A DNA stretch of 64,000 nt from an uncultured Lachnospiraceae bacterium (lineage in GTDB: Bacteria; Bacillota; Clostridia; Lachnospirales; Lachnospiraceae), in assembly GCA_910585605.1 (NCBI GenBank), contig CAJUFL010000007.1, positions 26,048-90,047 on the forward strand, given 5' to 3'. The notes beneath the pieces are model-generated. The model was not told where the DNA came from and did no database searches. It saw only the letters and a program-made list of their open reading frames with translations. This document shows positions 1-8,121 of this stretch, piece by piece. Position 1 is the first letter of the stretch. Each line of letters begins with the position of its first letter. The position numbers and the translations under genes are program-made.

Positions 1-3000
1 CATTGCCCTGACGGATTCCCCTTCCTTCCCTCTGTTCAATACTGGAAGGCTTCCACGGACAATCCACATGATGCATTGCAATAAGGTGTGTCTGGACGTT
101 GACACCGGTTCCACACTTATCAGTAGAACCAATCATGATCTTTTTTACACCCTGCCTCATTTCACGGAACAGGGCATCCCTCTGTGCGTCCGTTTTTGCA
201 TCATGCACGAAAGCAATCTCTTCTGCAGGAATCCCCATTCTCACAAGTTCTGTCTTAATATAGTTATAGACATCAAATTCATTGCCACGCTTATAATAGT
301 CTGATTCCAGCATTTCCTCCTTCCAACTGCTCTTTGGTGTACCGATATCAGAAAATACAAGCTGAGTACCGATAATCCCCTGTTTCTCTGCCTGTTTGTA
401 TTCACGGTATACATTCTCCACTACCTGATTCAGTTTTCCGTCCGGATTTGCCGGTGCTGTTGCCTCTAACAGTCTGGCATCCGTACCGAGAAGCCTTGCG
501 TCATTTGTAATCTTCAAAAAGTTGTCCACACTTGGATCGACCTGCCCATTATGGATTTTTTCAGCACGGGCCACAAATTCCTCCATGACCTCTTTTGTGT
601 ACCAGTCCGGTTCCGTACTTTCAATCACATAATTACCGCCACGGAGTGCCGGCACTTCCAGGTCCAACGTGTCCCTTGTCCGGATATCTGCTATCTCCTT
701 AAAAAGATTCATAAGTTCCGGAAGGTTCTTAAATCTGTTAAAACGGTTCCTGAACCGGAAACCGCTTCCCTCTACATTTAACTCTAAGGAACTTGTCACT
801 TCACCAAAGTTCGCCGCCCAGCTGTCAAAGTGATAGATACCCAGTTGTTCCAGTACATCCTTCTGGAGAAAGGTCTGCATGACATACATCTCGCACATGG
901 TGTTGCTGATCGGGGTCCCGGTTGCAAACACAATTCCTCTCCCCCCGTTTAATTCCGATATATACTGGCACTTCATGAACATATCCATCGCCCGCTTGCT
1001 CCCGCCTCCGGTAATCCCGGCAACATTATTCATCTTAGAAAAAATACTGAGGTTCTTGAACGCATGCGCTTCGTCCACCATGATGGAATCAATGCCCAGT
1101 TCCTCAAAAGTAATCAGGTCATCCTTCGGTGCATCTGTCAATTCTTTTAACTGTTCTTCCAGTCTCTTTTTCGCTGTCTCTAACTGTTTTACCGTCCAGC
1201 TTCTGTCCTCTGCATCCCTCATTTCAGAAATGGCATAGGTTATCTCTTCTATCTGCCTGTCAAGAAGCTCCTGTTGTCTTTCTTTTGAAACTGGAATCTT
1301 TTCAAACTGAGAGTGAGACATGATAATACAGTCATAATCTCCGGTAGCAATTCTTGCCACAAACTGCTGCCGCTTTTTCTTTGCAAAGTCGTTTTCCGTT
1401 GCAACAAGAATATTCGCTGACGGATAAAGTCGGAGAAATTCACTTGCCGTCTGACCAATCAGAGGCTTCGGAACCACCATAACCGTTTTATTCGCAAGAC
1501 CAAGTCTTTTCTGCTCCATACAGGCTGCCATCATTTCAAATGATTTGCCGGCTCCTACACAATGGGCAAGAAGCGTATTTCCACCCATCAATATTCTCGC
1601 CACCGCATTCCTCTGATGATCAAGCAGGTGGATATCCGGATTCATACCCGGAAACTCCAGATGGGAACCGTCATACTCCCGGAGACGGATATTGTTGAAA
1701 GTCTCATTGTAATATTCCACATACTTCTGTCTTCTCTCCTGGTCCTTCCATATCCATTCCTTGAATGCTTCCTTAATCTGGTTCTGCTTCTCCCTTGCAA
1801 GCATAGTCGCTTCCTTATTCTCCACATAGTGATACTTTCCATCGCCATCGTCGATACGGTCTCTTATTGTTACAGTTCTTAAGTTAAGTGTATTCTCAAA
1901 GATACTGTACGCATCCATACGCTTTGTCCCATAAGTCTCTGTTGCTGCCACAGAACGATTATCCTGACCTTTATTCTCAATAAACCACTCCATAGAAAAA
2001 CGATCCAAACTCACTCTGATACCTCTTCTGGAATATCCGTACATATCTGCCCTTGCCCATCTCGGTGTCTGTAGCAATTCGTAAATAAATGCCTGATAAT
2101 CCTCCGGTTCAATCCAAGTGGCTCCCACACCCACATCGATCTCTGTCGCATCGAGGTCTTTTGGCTGTACTGCTTCAAGAGCCTCTACATTTGTACCAAA
2201 TATCTCTGGCTGCTCTTTTGCATGAGCCTTTGCTATCCGAAGTTTCTCCCTGGCATTACCGGACAGATACGCATCTGCGGTCTCCCAACCCCGGTTATGA
2301 TCATTTTCACTGTAGCTTTCGGGATTGCAGAAAATGATCCCCCTCAATTCCTGTATTAGTTTTTCACGCCGGAGTTCTTTTGTGAGATCTTCCGAAAAAG
2401 TGATATTGTCTGCCACTTCGCCCATCTTTTCTGCCACTTCGCTTTTCATGGAAGTGATATCTGGTGTATAGATAGATAACATATACGGGATATTCACTCC
2501 GTTAAACTCATTGATGGATATGTTAAGTGCCTCCACCGCTGTCTCCACACTATCTACTGACTGCTTTGCCTTAATCGTCTGCTTTGTGAACATCTCTGCC
2601 TTCGTGACATTTCCATCTTCATCGAGGACTTCCAAAGAACATAAAAGCGGATAATCACTGTCCTCACGGAACGCTAACGAGTTTGCCCTGTTTGTGATGA
2701 CTCCATATTCTTTTACATAGGAATCATACTTCTCATTCAAGGCTTTCTGTGCCTGCAATAGCTCTTCTTCACTACAACCCTCCATCTGGATGCTGATAAG
2801 ATGCCTTGTCAATTCCCTGATATTATGAAGCCCAAGAATACGATTTTTTATCTTATCCCCCACGTCCCACAGATACATCCTGCTGTCCTTGCGGTAATAA
2901 ATCTCATCATCCATCACTGTAAAAGTAAAGTTTTTTACATCCGGATCTGCCGGAATATCTGTAGTAAACTCTTCTTCATTATCTGAAATCATTTCAAAGT

Positions 3001-5929
3001 CTTTTAATTGTGTATGGATATTGCTGATTGCGCCCGATACGCTCTCATAGACATTGAAATATGGTTCCTGATTCACACAAACAGTGTAATTGGAACTGTC
3101 GCCAAACCGTCCCTTTTCATACTCCATCTTTCCAAGCATCATTTCCGGGTGCTCTGCAAAATAACTATTGACCGGAATCCCGTTCTCTGTCACCCCAAGA
3201 TGTACCCAGTCCGGCTCCACCGCTATCTTCTTCTCCCGTTTTTGAAAAAACAGGATATCACTTGTGACTTCTGTTCCCGCATTTCCCCGAAACACCTCTA
3301 CCGGAAGCCTCACTGCACCAACAAGTTCCGCCCTTTCAGCCAGATACTTTCTGACATTCGGATTCTTCTTATCCATTGTGCCTTTCGTGGTGATCACTGC
3401 CACAATACCACCCGGACGCACCTGATCAATCGCCTTTGCAATGAAATAATCATGCACCTTGAAATTCAGTTTGTTGTACTTCGGATCAAACACCTTATAG
3501 TCACCAAACGGAACATTGCCGATGACAACATCAAAGAAGTTATCCGGATAGTTCGTTTCCTCAAAACCCTTGACTTCCACTTTGGCGTTTGGATAAAGAA
3601 GTTTGGCAATTCTTCCGGTAATCTTATCTAACTCAACTCCGTAAAGTTTACTGTCAGACAGTTCCTCCGGCATACATCCGAAGAAGTTCCCCACACCCAT
3701 AGATGGTTCAAGAATATTGCCTTTTGCAAATCCAAACTGGGTAAGTGCCCTTGTAACCGCACTTGCCACAGTGGAAGGAGTGTAAAAGGCATTGTTTACG
3801 GATGCTCTTGCTGCTTCATATTCTTCCGGTGTCATAAGTTCCTTTAATTCCTTGTACTCCCTTGCCCACATGCCATTGTTCTCGTCAAAAACCTGTGCAA
3901 GACCTCCCCAACCGACATAACGGGACATAATCTTCTGCTCATCTGCTGAAGCAGCCCTGTTCTCTGCTTCAATCTTTTTCAGCTCACGGATAGCGTCCAC
4001 ATTCCACATATACCTTGTTTTCTGACCTCCATCCTTCGTATCCCATATATCAAGATGGAAATTCTCAGGATGTTCCGGTGCTGTCTGACCTTTCAATGTC
4101 ATATCCGGCAAAGAAAAGTCTGTTTCTTCTGTCTCCCGCATGATTTCTTCGCCATACTCGGCAAGTGTCACCATACGGTCTTCATCCAGCATCTCAACTC
4201 TTACATTGTCGGGAATCCCCATATCCTCTACTTCATCCGGTATTGCATATTCGTCAAGTTCTTCCTCGATGGTTTCCGAATCAATAATATCAGGTTCCGG
4301 TGTATAGTAATCTCCGGTCAGAATAAGTGCTGCAATCACTCCTTCTACCGTATTCCAACTGGCATATCCCTCTTTTTCTCCCTCTTCATCACGCCACTGG
4401 AAACGGATACCCTTGCTCTTAAAGGTGTCATAACCATGCAGCCCGTACCCCTCGATAGGCCAGCCTGCACCGCCCATGCCATACTCTTTTTTTATCCGTT
4501 TTATACGCTCACTTTTATTTAGCTCTGTCTGCATGATCTCATAAATGCGTTTCTTACCATCGGCGAAACCACTGCCACGCTTTACAACACTCACAATATA
4601 ATCATGCGGCACACTATCCTCTATCTTCGGATCAAGGTATGTGTATTTCCCATCTGCAATATTCTGTCTCTCTTTATCCGTCAGAACGGAATCTTGGAAT
4701 GAAAAAAGAGAAACCTGTTCATATACGGTTTCCCTTTTCTCTCCGAAGGAATCTAAGTCCTCCAGTTCCCTATTCAATTCTTCCTCAAATTGTTCGACTT
4801 TTTCCGGTTTTAGTGGTACTGGTTCACGATCTCGTGTATCACGATCTCCTCCGCCTGCATCATTCCCTGCTGTCTGATTTTGTACATCTCCATCGTGTCT
4901 GCCGGATTCTCCGGTTTGTGGTTTTTCAGATACTTCTCCATCATCGTGTCGATCATCTGATACGCCTCCCTGTTCACCGGTTCCAGAACTTCCGTCAGTC
5001 TGCCGAACCGCACGAGAGACTTGTACCTCTGGTAATGGTTCTCCTTGAGATAATCCATTGCCATCAGTCCGTACTTGCCCAGTTTTGACAGGTTTTCCTT
5101 CTCCATGCTGATATTCGGGTACAGCATCCCGTCCTCTGCTTCCGTGTACGCTAGTGTCAGGCTCATACTGCATTCTCCTTTCTCTTTCAAATCTGCTGAT
5201 ATTGTAGCTGAACTCCTTTAAGATTTCACAGGACACATCACTGACAAAGGTTCCAAGCTCATAGATAACATCTTCCTTGTCGATTGCTGTGACGATATCA
5301 AAGTCCTGTTCATCGACGGTCAGTTCAAACCCACACCGGGTTGCCACAACATAATAAATGCTTTTTGTGATAAGGTCTGCTCCGTCAATTTCCGAAACCT
5401 TTCCATACCGGTTATCTATCATCGACTGAACAGCCTCTTTTACATTGCCACGCTTTGCGTGGTTCTCTTTTATTATGCCATCAATCCGCTTTTTTGTAAA
5501 GTCCCAAATTACTTTTTTTAACAAATCCCTGTCCAAGCCTTCTATACTGCCAATCTCGCCATTTCTTACAAGGTAGGCTGCATAATTCTCCAGATTTTCC
5601 CCATCTAAAGTCCATGTAAGTTGACGCTTCCTGCCACCGGTATCGCTGATGTCAAAGACATACCGGCAATGAGGCTGCAATGCTCTTGACGGATATATGG
5701 CAATTCCCTTACTTCCACGCCTCACATAACGGTCAACCTTTTTCCAAGTGTCGTAATCCGCCACCAGTGTACTGTGTGGTTTCTGTGCATATATCATCAG
5801 AATATTGTCAAATTCATAACGATAGATCCGTCCGGTAAGCGAAAGCACATCTTTCCAGTTCTCCGCATTCTTTGTAACTTCATGGATGATATCGTTATAA
5901 ATCTGCCTGACTTTGTAATCCACGCTCAT
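1..5929 (-). CDS. ICE giant N6-adenine methylase / DEAD-like helicase protein, 3' end beyond window
   Basis: The frame stays open from an ATG at 5929 to the window edge (about 1976 codons). The start follows AAGGAGGTG, 11 bases after the previous gene. Visible order: an N-terminal ArdC/LtrC-like part, a G/D/Q-rich linker (about residues 250-375), a methylase core with SAM loop ILEPSMGVGNFFG (about 738) and catalytic NVPFGDY (about 805, a variant of NPPF/Y), then a superfamily 2 helicase with GAGKS (about 1458), VDEAHAF (about 1616), ATGTPISN (about 1673) and the QREGR arginine finger (about 1963). Proteins of this layout are typical of Tn1549-like ICEs, and are thought to act on element DNA during transfer or against host restriction; the exact role is unproven. 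The linker is overprinted by a tnpV gene in another frame. The C-terminus is missing because the window ends. Confidence 0.9.
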   Translation of the reverse strand, partial: MSVDYKVRQIYNDIIHEVTKNAENWKDVLSLTGRIYRYEFDNILMIYAQKPHSTLVADYDTWKKVDRYVRRGSKGIAIYPSRALQPHCRYVFDISDTGGRKRQLTWTLDGENLENYAAYLVRNGEIGSIEGLDRDLLKKVIWDFTKKRIDGIIKENHAKRGNVKEAVQSMIDNRYGKVSEIDGADLITKSIYYVVATRCGFELTVDEQDFDIVTAIDKEDVIYELGTFVSDVSCEILKEFSYNISRFERERRMQYEPDTSVHGSRGRDAVPEYQHGEGKPVKTGQVRTDGNGLSQGEPLPEVQVSRAVRQTDGSSGTGEQGGVSDDRHDDGEVSEKPQTGESGRHDGDVQNQTAGNDAGGGDRDTRDREPVPLKPEKVEQFEEELNRELEDLDSFGEKRETVYEQVSLFSFQDSVLTDKERQNIADGKYTYLDPKIEDSVPHDYIVSVVKRGSGFADGKKRIYEIMQTELNKSERIKRIKKEYGMGGAGWPIEGYGLHGYDTFKSKGIRFQWRDEEGEKEGYASWNTVEGVIAALILTGDYYTPEPDIIDSETIEEELDEYAIPDEVEDMGIPDNVRVEMLDEDRMVTLAEYGEEIMRETEETDFSLPDMTLKGQTAPEHPENFHLDIWDTKDGGQKTRYMWNVDAIRELKKIEAENRAASADEQKIMSRYVGWGGLAQVFDENNGMWAREYKELKELMTPEEYEAARASVNNAFYTPSTVASAVTRALTQFGFAKGNILEPSMGVGNFFGCMPEELSDSKLYGVELDKITGRIAKLLYPNAKVEVKGFEETNYPDNFFDVVIGNVPFGDYKVFDPKYNKLNFKVHDYFIAKAIDQVRPGGIVAVITTKGTMDKKNPNVRKYLAERAELVGAVRLPVEVFRGNAGTEVTSDILFFQKREKKIAVEPDWVHLGVTENGIPVNSYFAEHPEMMLGKMEYEKGRFGDSSNYTVCVNQEPYFNVYESVSGAISNIHTQLKDFEMISDNEEEFTTDIPADPDVKNFTFTVMDDEIYYRKDSRMYLWDVGDKIKNRILGLHNIRELTRHLISIQMEGCSEEELLQAQKALNEKYDSYVKEYGVITNRANSLAFREDSDYPLLCSLEVLDEDGNVTKAEMFTKQTIKAKQSVDSVETAVEALNISINEFNGVNIPYMLSIYTPDITSMKSEVAEKMGEVADNITFSEDLTKELRREKLIQELRGIIFCNPESYSENDHNRGWETADAYLSGNAREKLRIAKAHAKEQPEIFGTNVEALEAVQPKDLDATEIDVGVGATWIEPEDYQAFIYELLQTPRWARADMYGYSRRGIRVSLDRFSMEWFIENKGQDNRSVAATETYGTKRMDAYSIFENTLNLRTVTIRDRIDDGDGKYHYVENKEATMLAREKQNQIKEAFKEWIWKDQERRQKYVEYYNETFNNIRLREYDGSHLEFPGMNPDIHLLDHQRNAVARILMGGNTLLAHCVGAGKSFEMMAACMEQKRLGLANKTVMVVPKPLIGQTASEFLRLYPSANILVATENDFAKKKRQQFVARIATGDYDCIIMSHSQFEKIPVSKERQQELLDRQIEEITYAISEMRDAEDRSWTVKQLETAKKRLEEQLKELTDAPKDDLITFEELGIDSIMVDEAHAFKNLSIFSKMNNVAGITGGGSKRAMDMFMKCQYISELNGGRGIVFATGTPISNTMCEMYVMQTFLQKDVLEQLGIYHFDSWAANFGEVTSSLELNVEGSGFRFRNRFNRFKNLPELMNLFKEIADIRTRDTLDLEVPALRGGNYVIESTEPDWYTKEVMEEFVARAEKIHNGQVDPSVDNFLKITNDARLLGTDARLLEATAPANPDGKLNQVVENVYREYKQAEKQGIIGTQLVFSDIGTPKSSWKEEMLESDYYKRGNEFDVYNYIKTELVRMGIPAEEIAFVHDAKTDAQRDALFREMRQGVKKIMIGSTDKCGTGVNVQTHLIAMHHVDCPWKPSSIEQREGRGIRQGN
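4810..5166 (-). CDS. tnpV: TnpV-family mobile-element protein nested out of frame inside the methylase-helicase gene
   Basis: A 118-residue protein is encoded in a different minus-strand frame from the surrounding giant gene. It starts MSLTLAYTEAEDGMLYPNI, has the family's LGKYG signature, and ends with an AEEIVIHEIVNQYH tail, matching the usual length and layout of TnpV proteins (conserved small ORFs of transposons and ICEs; function unknown). Its ATG at 5164-5166 has its own AAGGAG (5175-5180) eight bases upstream, so independent initiation is plausible. In the host frame the same bases read as a low-complexity G/D/Q/E linker between two folded parts, which suggests that TnpV is the constrained frame and the linker is tolerated read-through. 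A longer in-frame start at 5190 exists but lacks a ribosome site. Confidence 0.75.
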   Translation of the reverse strand: MSLTLAYTEAEDGMLYPNISMEKENLSKLGKYGLMAMDYLKENHYQRYKSLVRFGRLTEVLEPVNREAYQMIDTMMEKYLKNHKPENPADTMEMYKIRQQGMMQAEEIVIHEIVNQYH

Positions 5930-5944
5930 TTTGCCTGCACCTCC

Positions 5945-7252
5945 TTACCTCTTCTCAACCGGGATATAATCCACTCCCTTAAAATCATCTGCATCAAGTA
6001 CGATCTCTCCTTTTCTGTATTTATCCATCAGTTCGTCGATAGCCTCTCCCAAATATCCTGCTTTAACACTCTCCGTTCTGGAAAGCACCTCACGGATCTC
6101 AATATCATACTCGCCCCGTTCATTCGGTTCCGGTTCTTTCCCATATTCCCTGCGAAGTTCTGCAAAATCTATTTCCGACGGAACATTAGAAAGATATATA
6201 CCATGTCCCCACTCAATACGGACATCCTCACAATCATTTATAAATTCTTTTTCTCCTCTGGCGACTGCCCGTGCATCTTCTGAAAGAGAAACCAATGAAT
6301 CAAAATCAAGACACTCTAACACATATTCGATGAAATCTTCCATGCACTTATACCATTCGATTTCAACCAGCTTTCCTTCCACTCTGGTCTTTATCGTGTA
6401 GCTTTGAAGATCTGCACTGACCTGTATTTCCACCTGATGTTCCTCTGCTTCCTCAATACAATCTTCCGTGTAAGCCAGTTCTACTTCTGGAAATTCACTA
6501 AAATCAGCCCCCGAACCAAACTCCCTCTTACAGTATTCATCAATAAGTTTTTTTGCTTTCTCCAGCTCTTCTTCTGTAGGTTTAGGGATCTTTCTGAAAA
6601 ATTCAACACCTTTCCCCACCACAAATTTTCCTGTGTTTATCTGCATTAAAAGCATATTACTGTCTGAATACTTTTCCATAACCCGGTAATCATTACTATT
6701 GTTGTTATGGAGAATATCGCCAACCTTACACTCCATCTCCTGCTTTTCATATCGAAAATCAAACTCCGTCTTTTTGGGCTTTTTACCGGAATGAACGTCT
6801 ATCAAATCTATAAAGTCCTCCATCTTCATTTCAAGGATTTCATCATCTGACAAATTAACACCCAAAGGTTTGATTGCCTTTGCCACTCCATTTACAATCA
6901 CCGGAAGTTCTATCTGATTTCCATATAAAATAGATACTTTTGTTTTCACATTCTCACGGATAATATCGTAGAGAAGCTTTCGGTTTTCCGGCGTATCCAC
7001 ATAATTTGCATAGTTTGGATCTCCCGGCTCAAACTGGATATCGTGGATCAGTTTCACCCCATCCACTTCCTCTGCATACTTAGCTGCTTCATCATCACTG
7101 TCAAACTTCATCAAAAGGTCAATCCGCTGAATGTGTGTCGCACCATTTCCAACATCATTACTGGTAAATATGGAATACCCCTTCTCCACCTGTTCTGGAC
7201 TCCAGCCACTGTCTATCGCATACTCCTTCATTTCCTCTGTCACTTCATTCAT
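5945..7252 (-). CDS. ICE protein of unknown function with C-terminal DpnD/PcfM-like domain
   Basis: A 435-residue acidic, soluble protein sits 15 bases upstream of the methylase-helicase gene and is probably co-transcribed with it. The start follows GGAGGTGGATTTTA. The last 55 or so residues, running from YDIEIREVLSRT through EIVLDADDFKGVDYIPVEK, look like the small DpnD/PcfM-like domain, which normally occurs as a free-standing protein of about 55 residues in ICEs and plasmids. The first 380 residues have no motif I can name with confidence. No signal peptide or membrane segment is visible. It may be one of the polyvalent accessory proteins that accompany the ICE methylase-helicase, but this is inferred from position only. 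Confidence 0.75.
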   Translation of the reverse strand: MNEVTEEMKEYAIDSGWSPEQVEKGYSIFTSNDVGNGATHIQRIDLLMKFDSDDEAAKYAEEVDGVKLIHDIQFEPGDPNYANYVDTPENRKLLYDIIRENVKTKVSILYGNQIELPVIVNGVAKAIKPLGVNLSDDEILEMKMEDFIDLIDVHSGKKPKKTEFDFRYEKQEMECKVGDILHNNNSNDYRVMEKYSDSNMLLMQINTGKFVVGKGVEFFRKIPKPTEEELEKAKKLIDEYCKREFGSGADFSEFPEVELAYTEDCIEEAEEHQVEIQVSADLQSYTIKTRVEGKLVEIEWYKCMEDFIEYVLECLDFDSLVSLSEDARAVARGEKEFINDCEDVRIEWGHGIYLSNVPSEIDFAELRREYGKEPEPNERGEYDIEIREVLSRTESVKAGYLGEAIDELMDKYRKGEIVLDADDFKGVDYIPVEKR

Positions 7253-7327
7253 TAAAATCCACCTCCAAAAATTTAATAAGACAGCACCTTACCGGCACCG
7301 CCTCACATTACACAAAACATTTACAAC

Positions 7328-7372
7328 AAAAAAACTCATGATATCCGGCTGTATGCTGATTACCATGAGTTT
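7328..7372 (-). terminator. Intrinsic terminator after the LPD-like gene
   Basis: Read on the minus strand, AAACTCATG (7364-7372) pairs with CATGAGTTT (7332-7340) across a 23-base loop, followed by a run of seven T (7328-7334, overlapping the stem end). It separates the 7501-8025 gene from the downstream 435-residue gene. Confidence 0.75.
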
Positions 7373-7431
7373 AGGACTACAAAATATTCAATTAACAATT
7401 CCATTTTACAAAAAATGTTAAAAATTCCCGC

Positions 7432-7534
7432 TTGACAAAACCTCTTTCTTCCTCTAAGATAATAGGCAAAGAGAAATGGGTTTTTTGTCGTGTACGGTCT
7501 TTATGATCCAAGCGGGTTGCTCGTTTCTTTTTTT
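7432..7534 (+). ncRNA. Predicted short plus-strand RNA with its own promoter and terminator
   Basis: TTGACA (7432-7437), a 17-base spacer and TAAGAT (7455-7460) form a strong sigma-A-type promoter pointing right, where no annotated gene follows. About 50 bases later AAGCGGG (7510-7516) pairs with CTCGTTT (7520-7526), including two G-U pairs, around a TTG loop, followed by C and seven T (7528-7534). The predicted transcript is about 68 bases and is antisense to the last codons of the 7501-8025 gene. An ATG at 7476 opens a 22-codon hydrophobic reading frame (MGFLSCTVFMIQAGCSFLFL and two more residues) that would overrun the terminator; its ribosome site is weak. Antisense RNA is the simpler reading. 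Confidence 0.5.
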
Positions 7535-8025
7535 ATGTCTATGATATCATATAGATACATCTTCCCATTTTCATTATGCCTGACTAATAGAGAAGCATGG
7601 AAAACATTGTATCTCTCTACTTCCCCATCGCTGCCATACACTGGCAGAGCAAATCTTGAATCATAACGATACCATCCGTATTTCGCATTACGATTATGCT
7701 TTTCCTCATTATTTTCCCGGAAATGTTTACCGACTGCAATCTCAATCAATTCCGGTATCCCCTGTGAGGCATTTGCCTTTGCTTTAGCCACTGTACCTTT
7801 TAGAGAATATGTGTAATTAGATCCGGTATATTCATTTGGTAAATCTGAACCAATATAAATACTGTCTTTCGTATCCATAACCTGATATACTTCACCAACA
7901 TAATTCCTAAGATACAACCTCACATCATCCCAATTTACGGAACGTTTACCCTTAAATCGAATGTCATTTATCATGACGATGCTATTTCCATCAGCATCCT
8001 TTATCACATCTATATTCCTTTCCAT
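7501..8025 (-). CDS. Unknown ICE protein, resembles polyvalent-protein-associated (LPD/BECR-type) domains
   Basis: A 174-residue protein. I chose the ATG at 8025 (MERNIDVIKDADGN) because AGGAGGG lies four bases upstream; the longer reading to 8088 has no ribosome site. The region around GIPELIEIAVGKHF, the YGWYRYDSRFALPVYG stretch and the closing YLYDIIDIKKE strand have the spacing of LPD-type or nuclease-toxin-like (BECR fold) domains carried by ICEs and phages, but I cannot assign a family firmly. It forms its own transcription unit, with a promoter candidate upstream, a terminator downstream, and a convergent predicted RNA over its 3' end. A toxin or accessory function is possible but not shown. 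Confidence 0.65.
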   Translation of the reverse strand: MERNIDVIKDADGNSIVMINDIRFKGKRSVNWDDVRLYLRNYVGEVYQVMDTKDSIYIGSDLPNEYTGSNYTYSLKGTVAKAKANASQGIPELIEIAVGKHFRENNEEKHNRNAKYGWYRYDSRFALPVYGSDGEVERYNVFHASLLVRHNENGKMYLYDIIDIKKETSNPLGS

Positions 8026-8033
8026 ATACCCTC

Positions 8034-8090
8034 CTGTCCGACAGATTTCTACGAATATTCTATCATACCGACAGAGATGTTTCCACACAA
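8034..8090 (-). promoter_or_regulatory. Candidate promoter and operator of the LPD-like gene
   Basis: On the minus strand TTGTGT (8085-8090), a 17-base spacer and TATGAT (8062-8067) make a plausible promoter with a poor -35. A CTGTCGG half-site lies just upstream of the -10, and the perfect palindrome CTGTC-G-GACAG (8034-8044) overlaps the ribosome site, suggesting repressor control. Confidence 0.4.
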
Positions 8091-8121
8091 AATAAAAAAC
8101 ACCTCTGCCAGAACAGCCTTA

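Noticed and set aside
3008..3631. 207-codon plus-strand open frame
   Set aside because: Opposite the well-supported methylase part of the ICE helicase gene; shadow composition.
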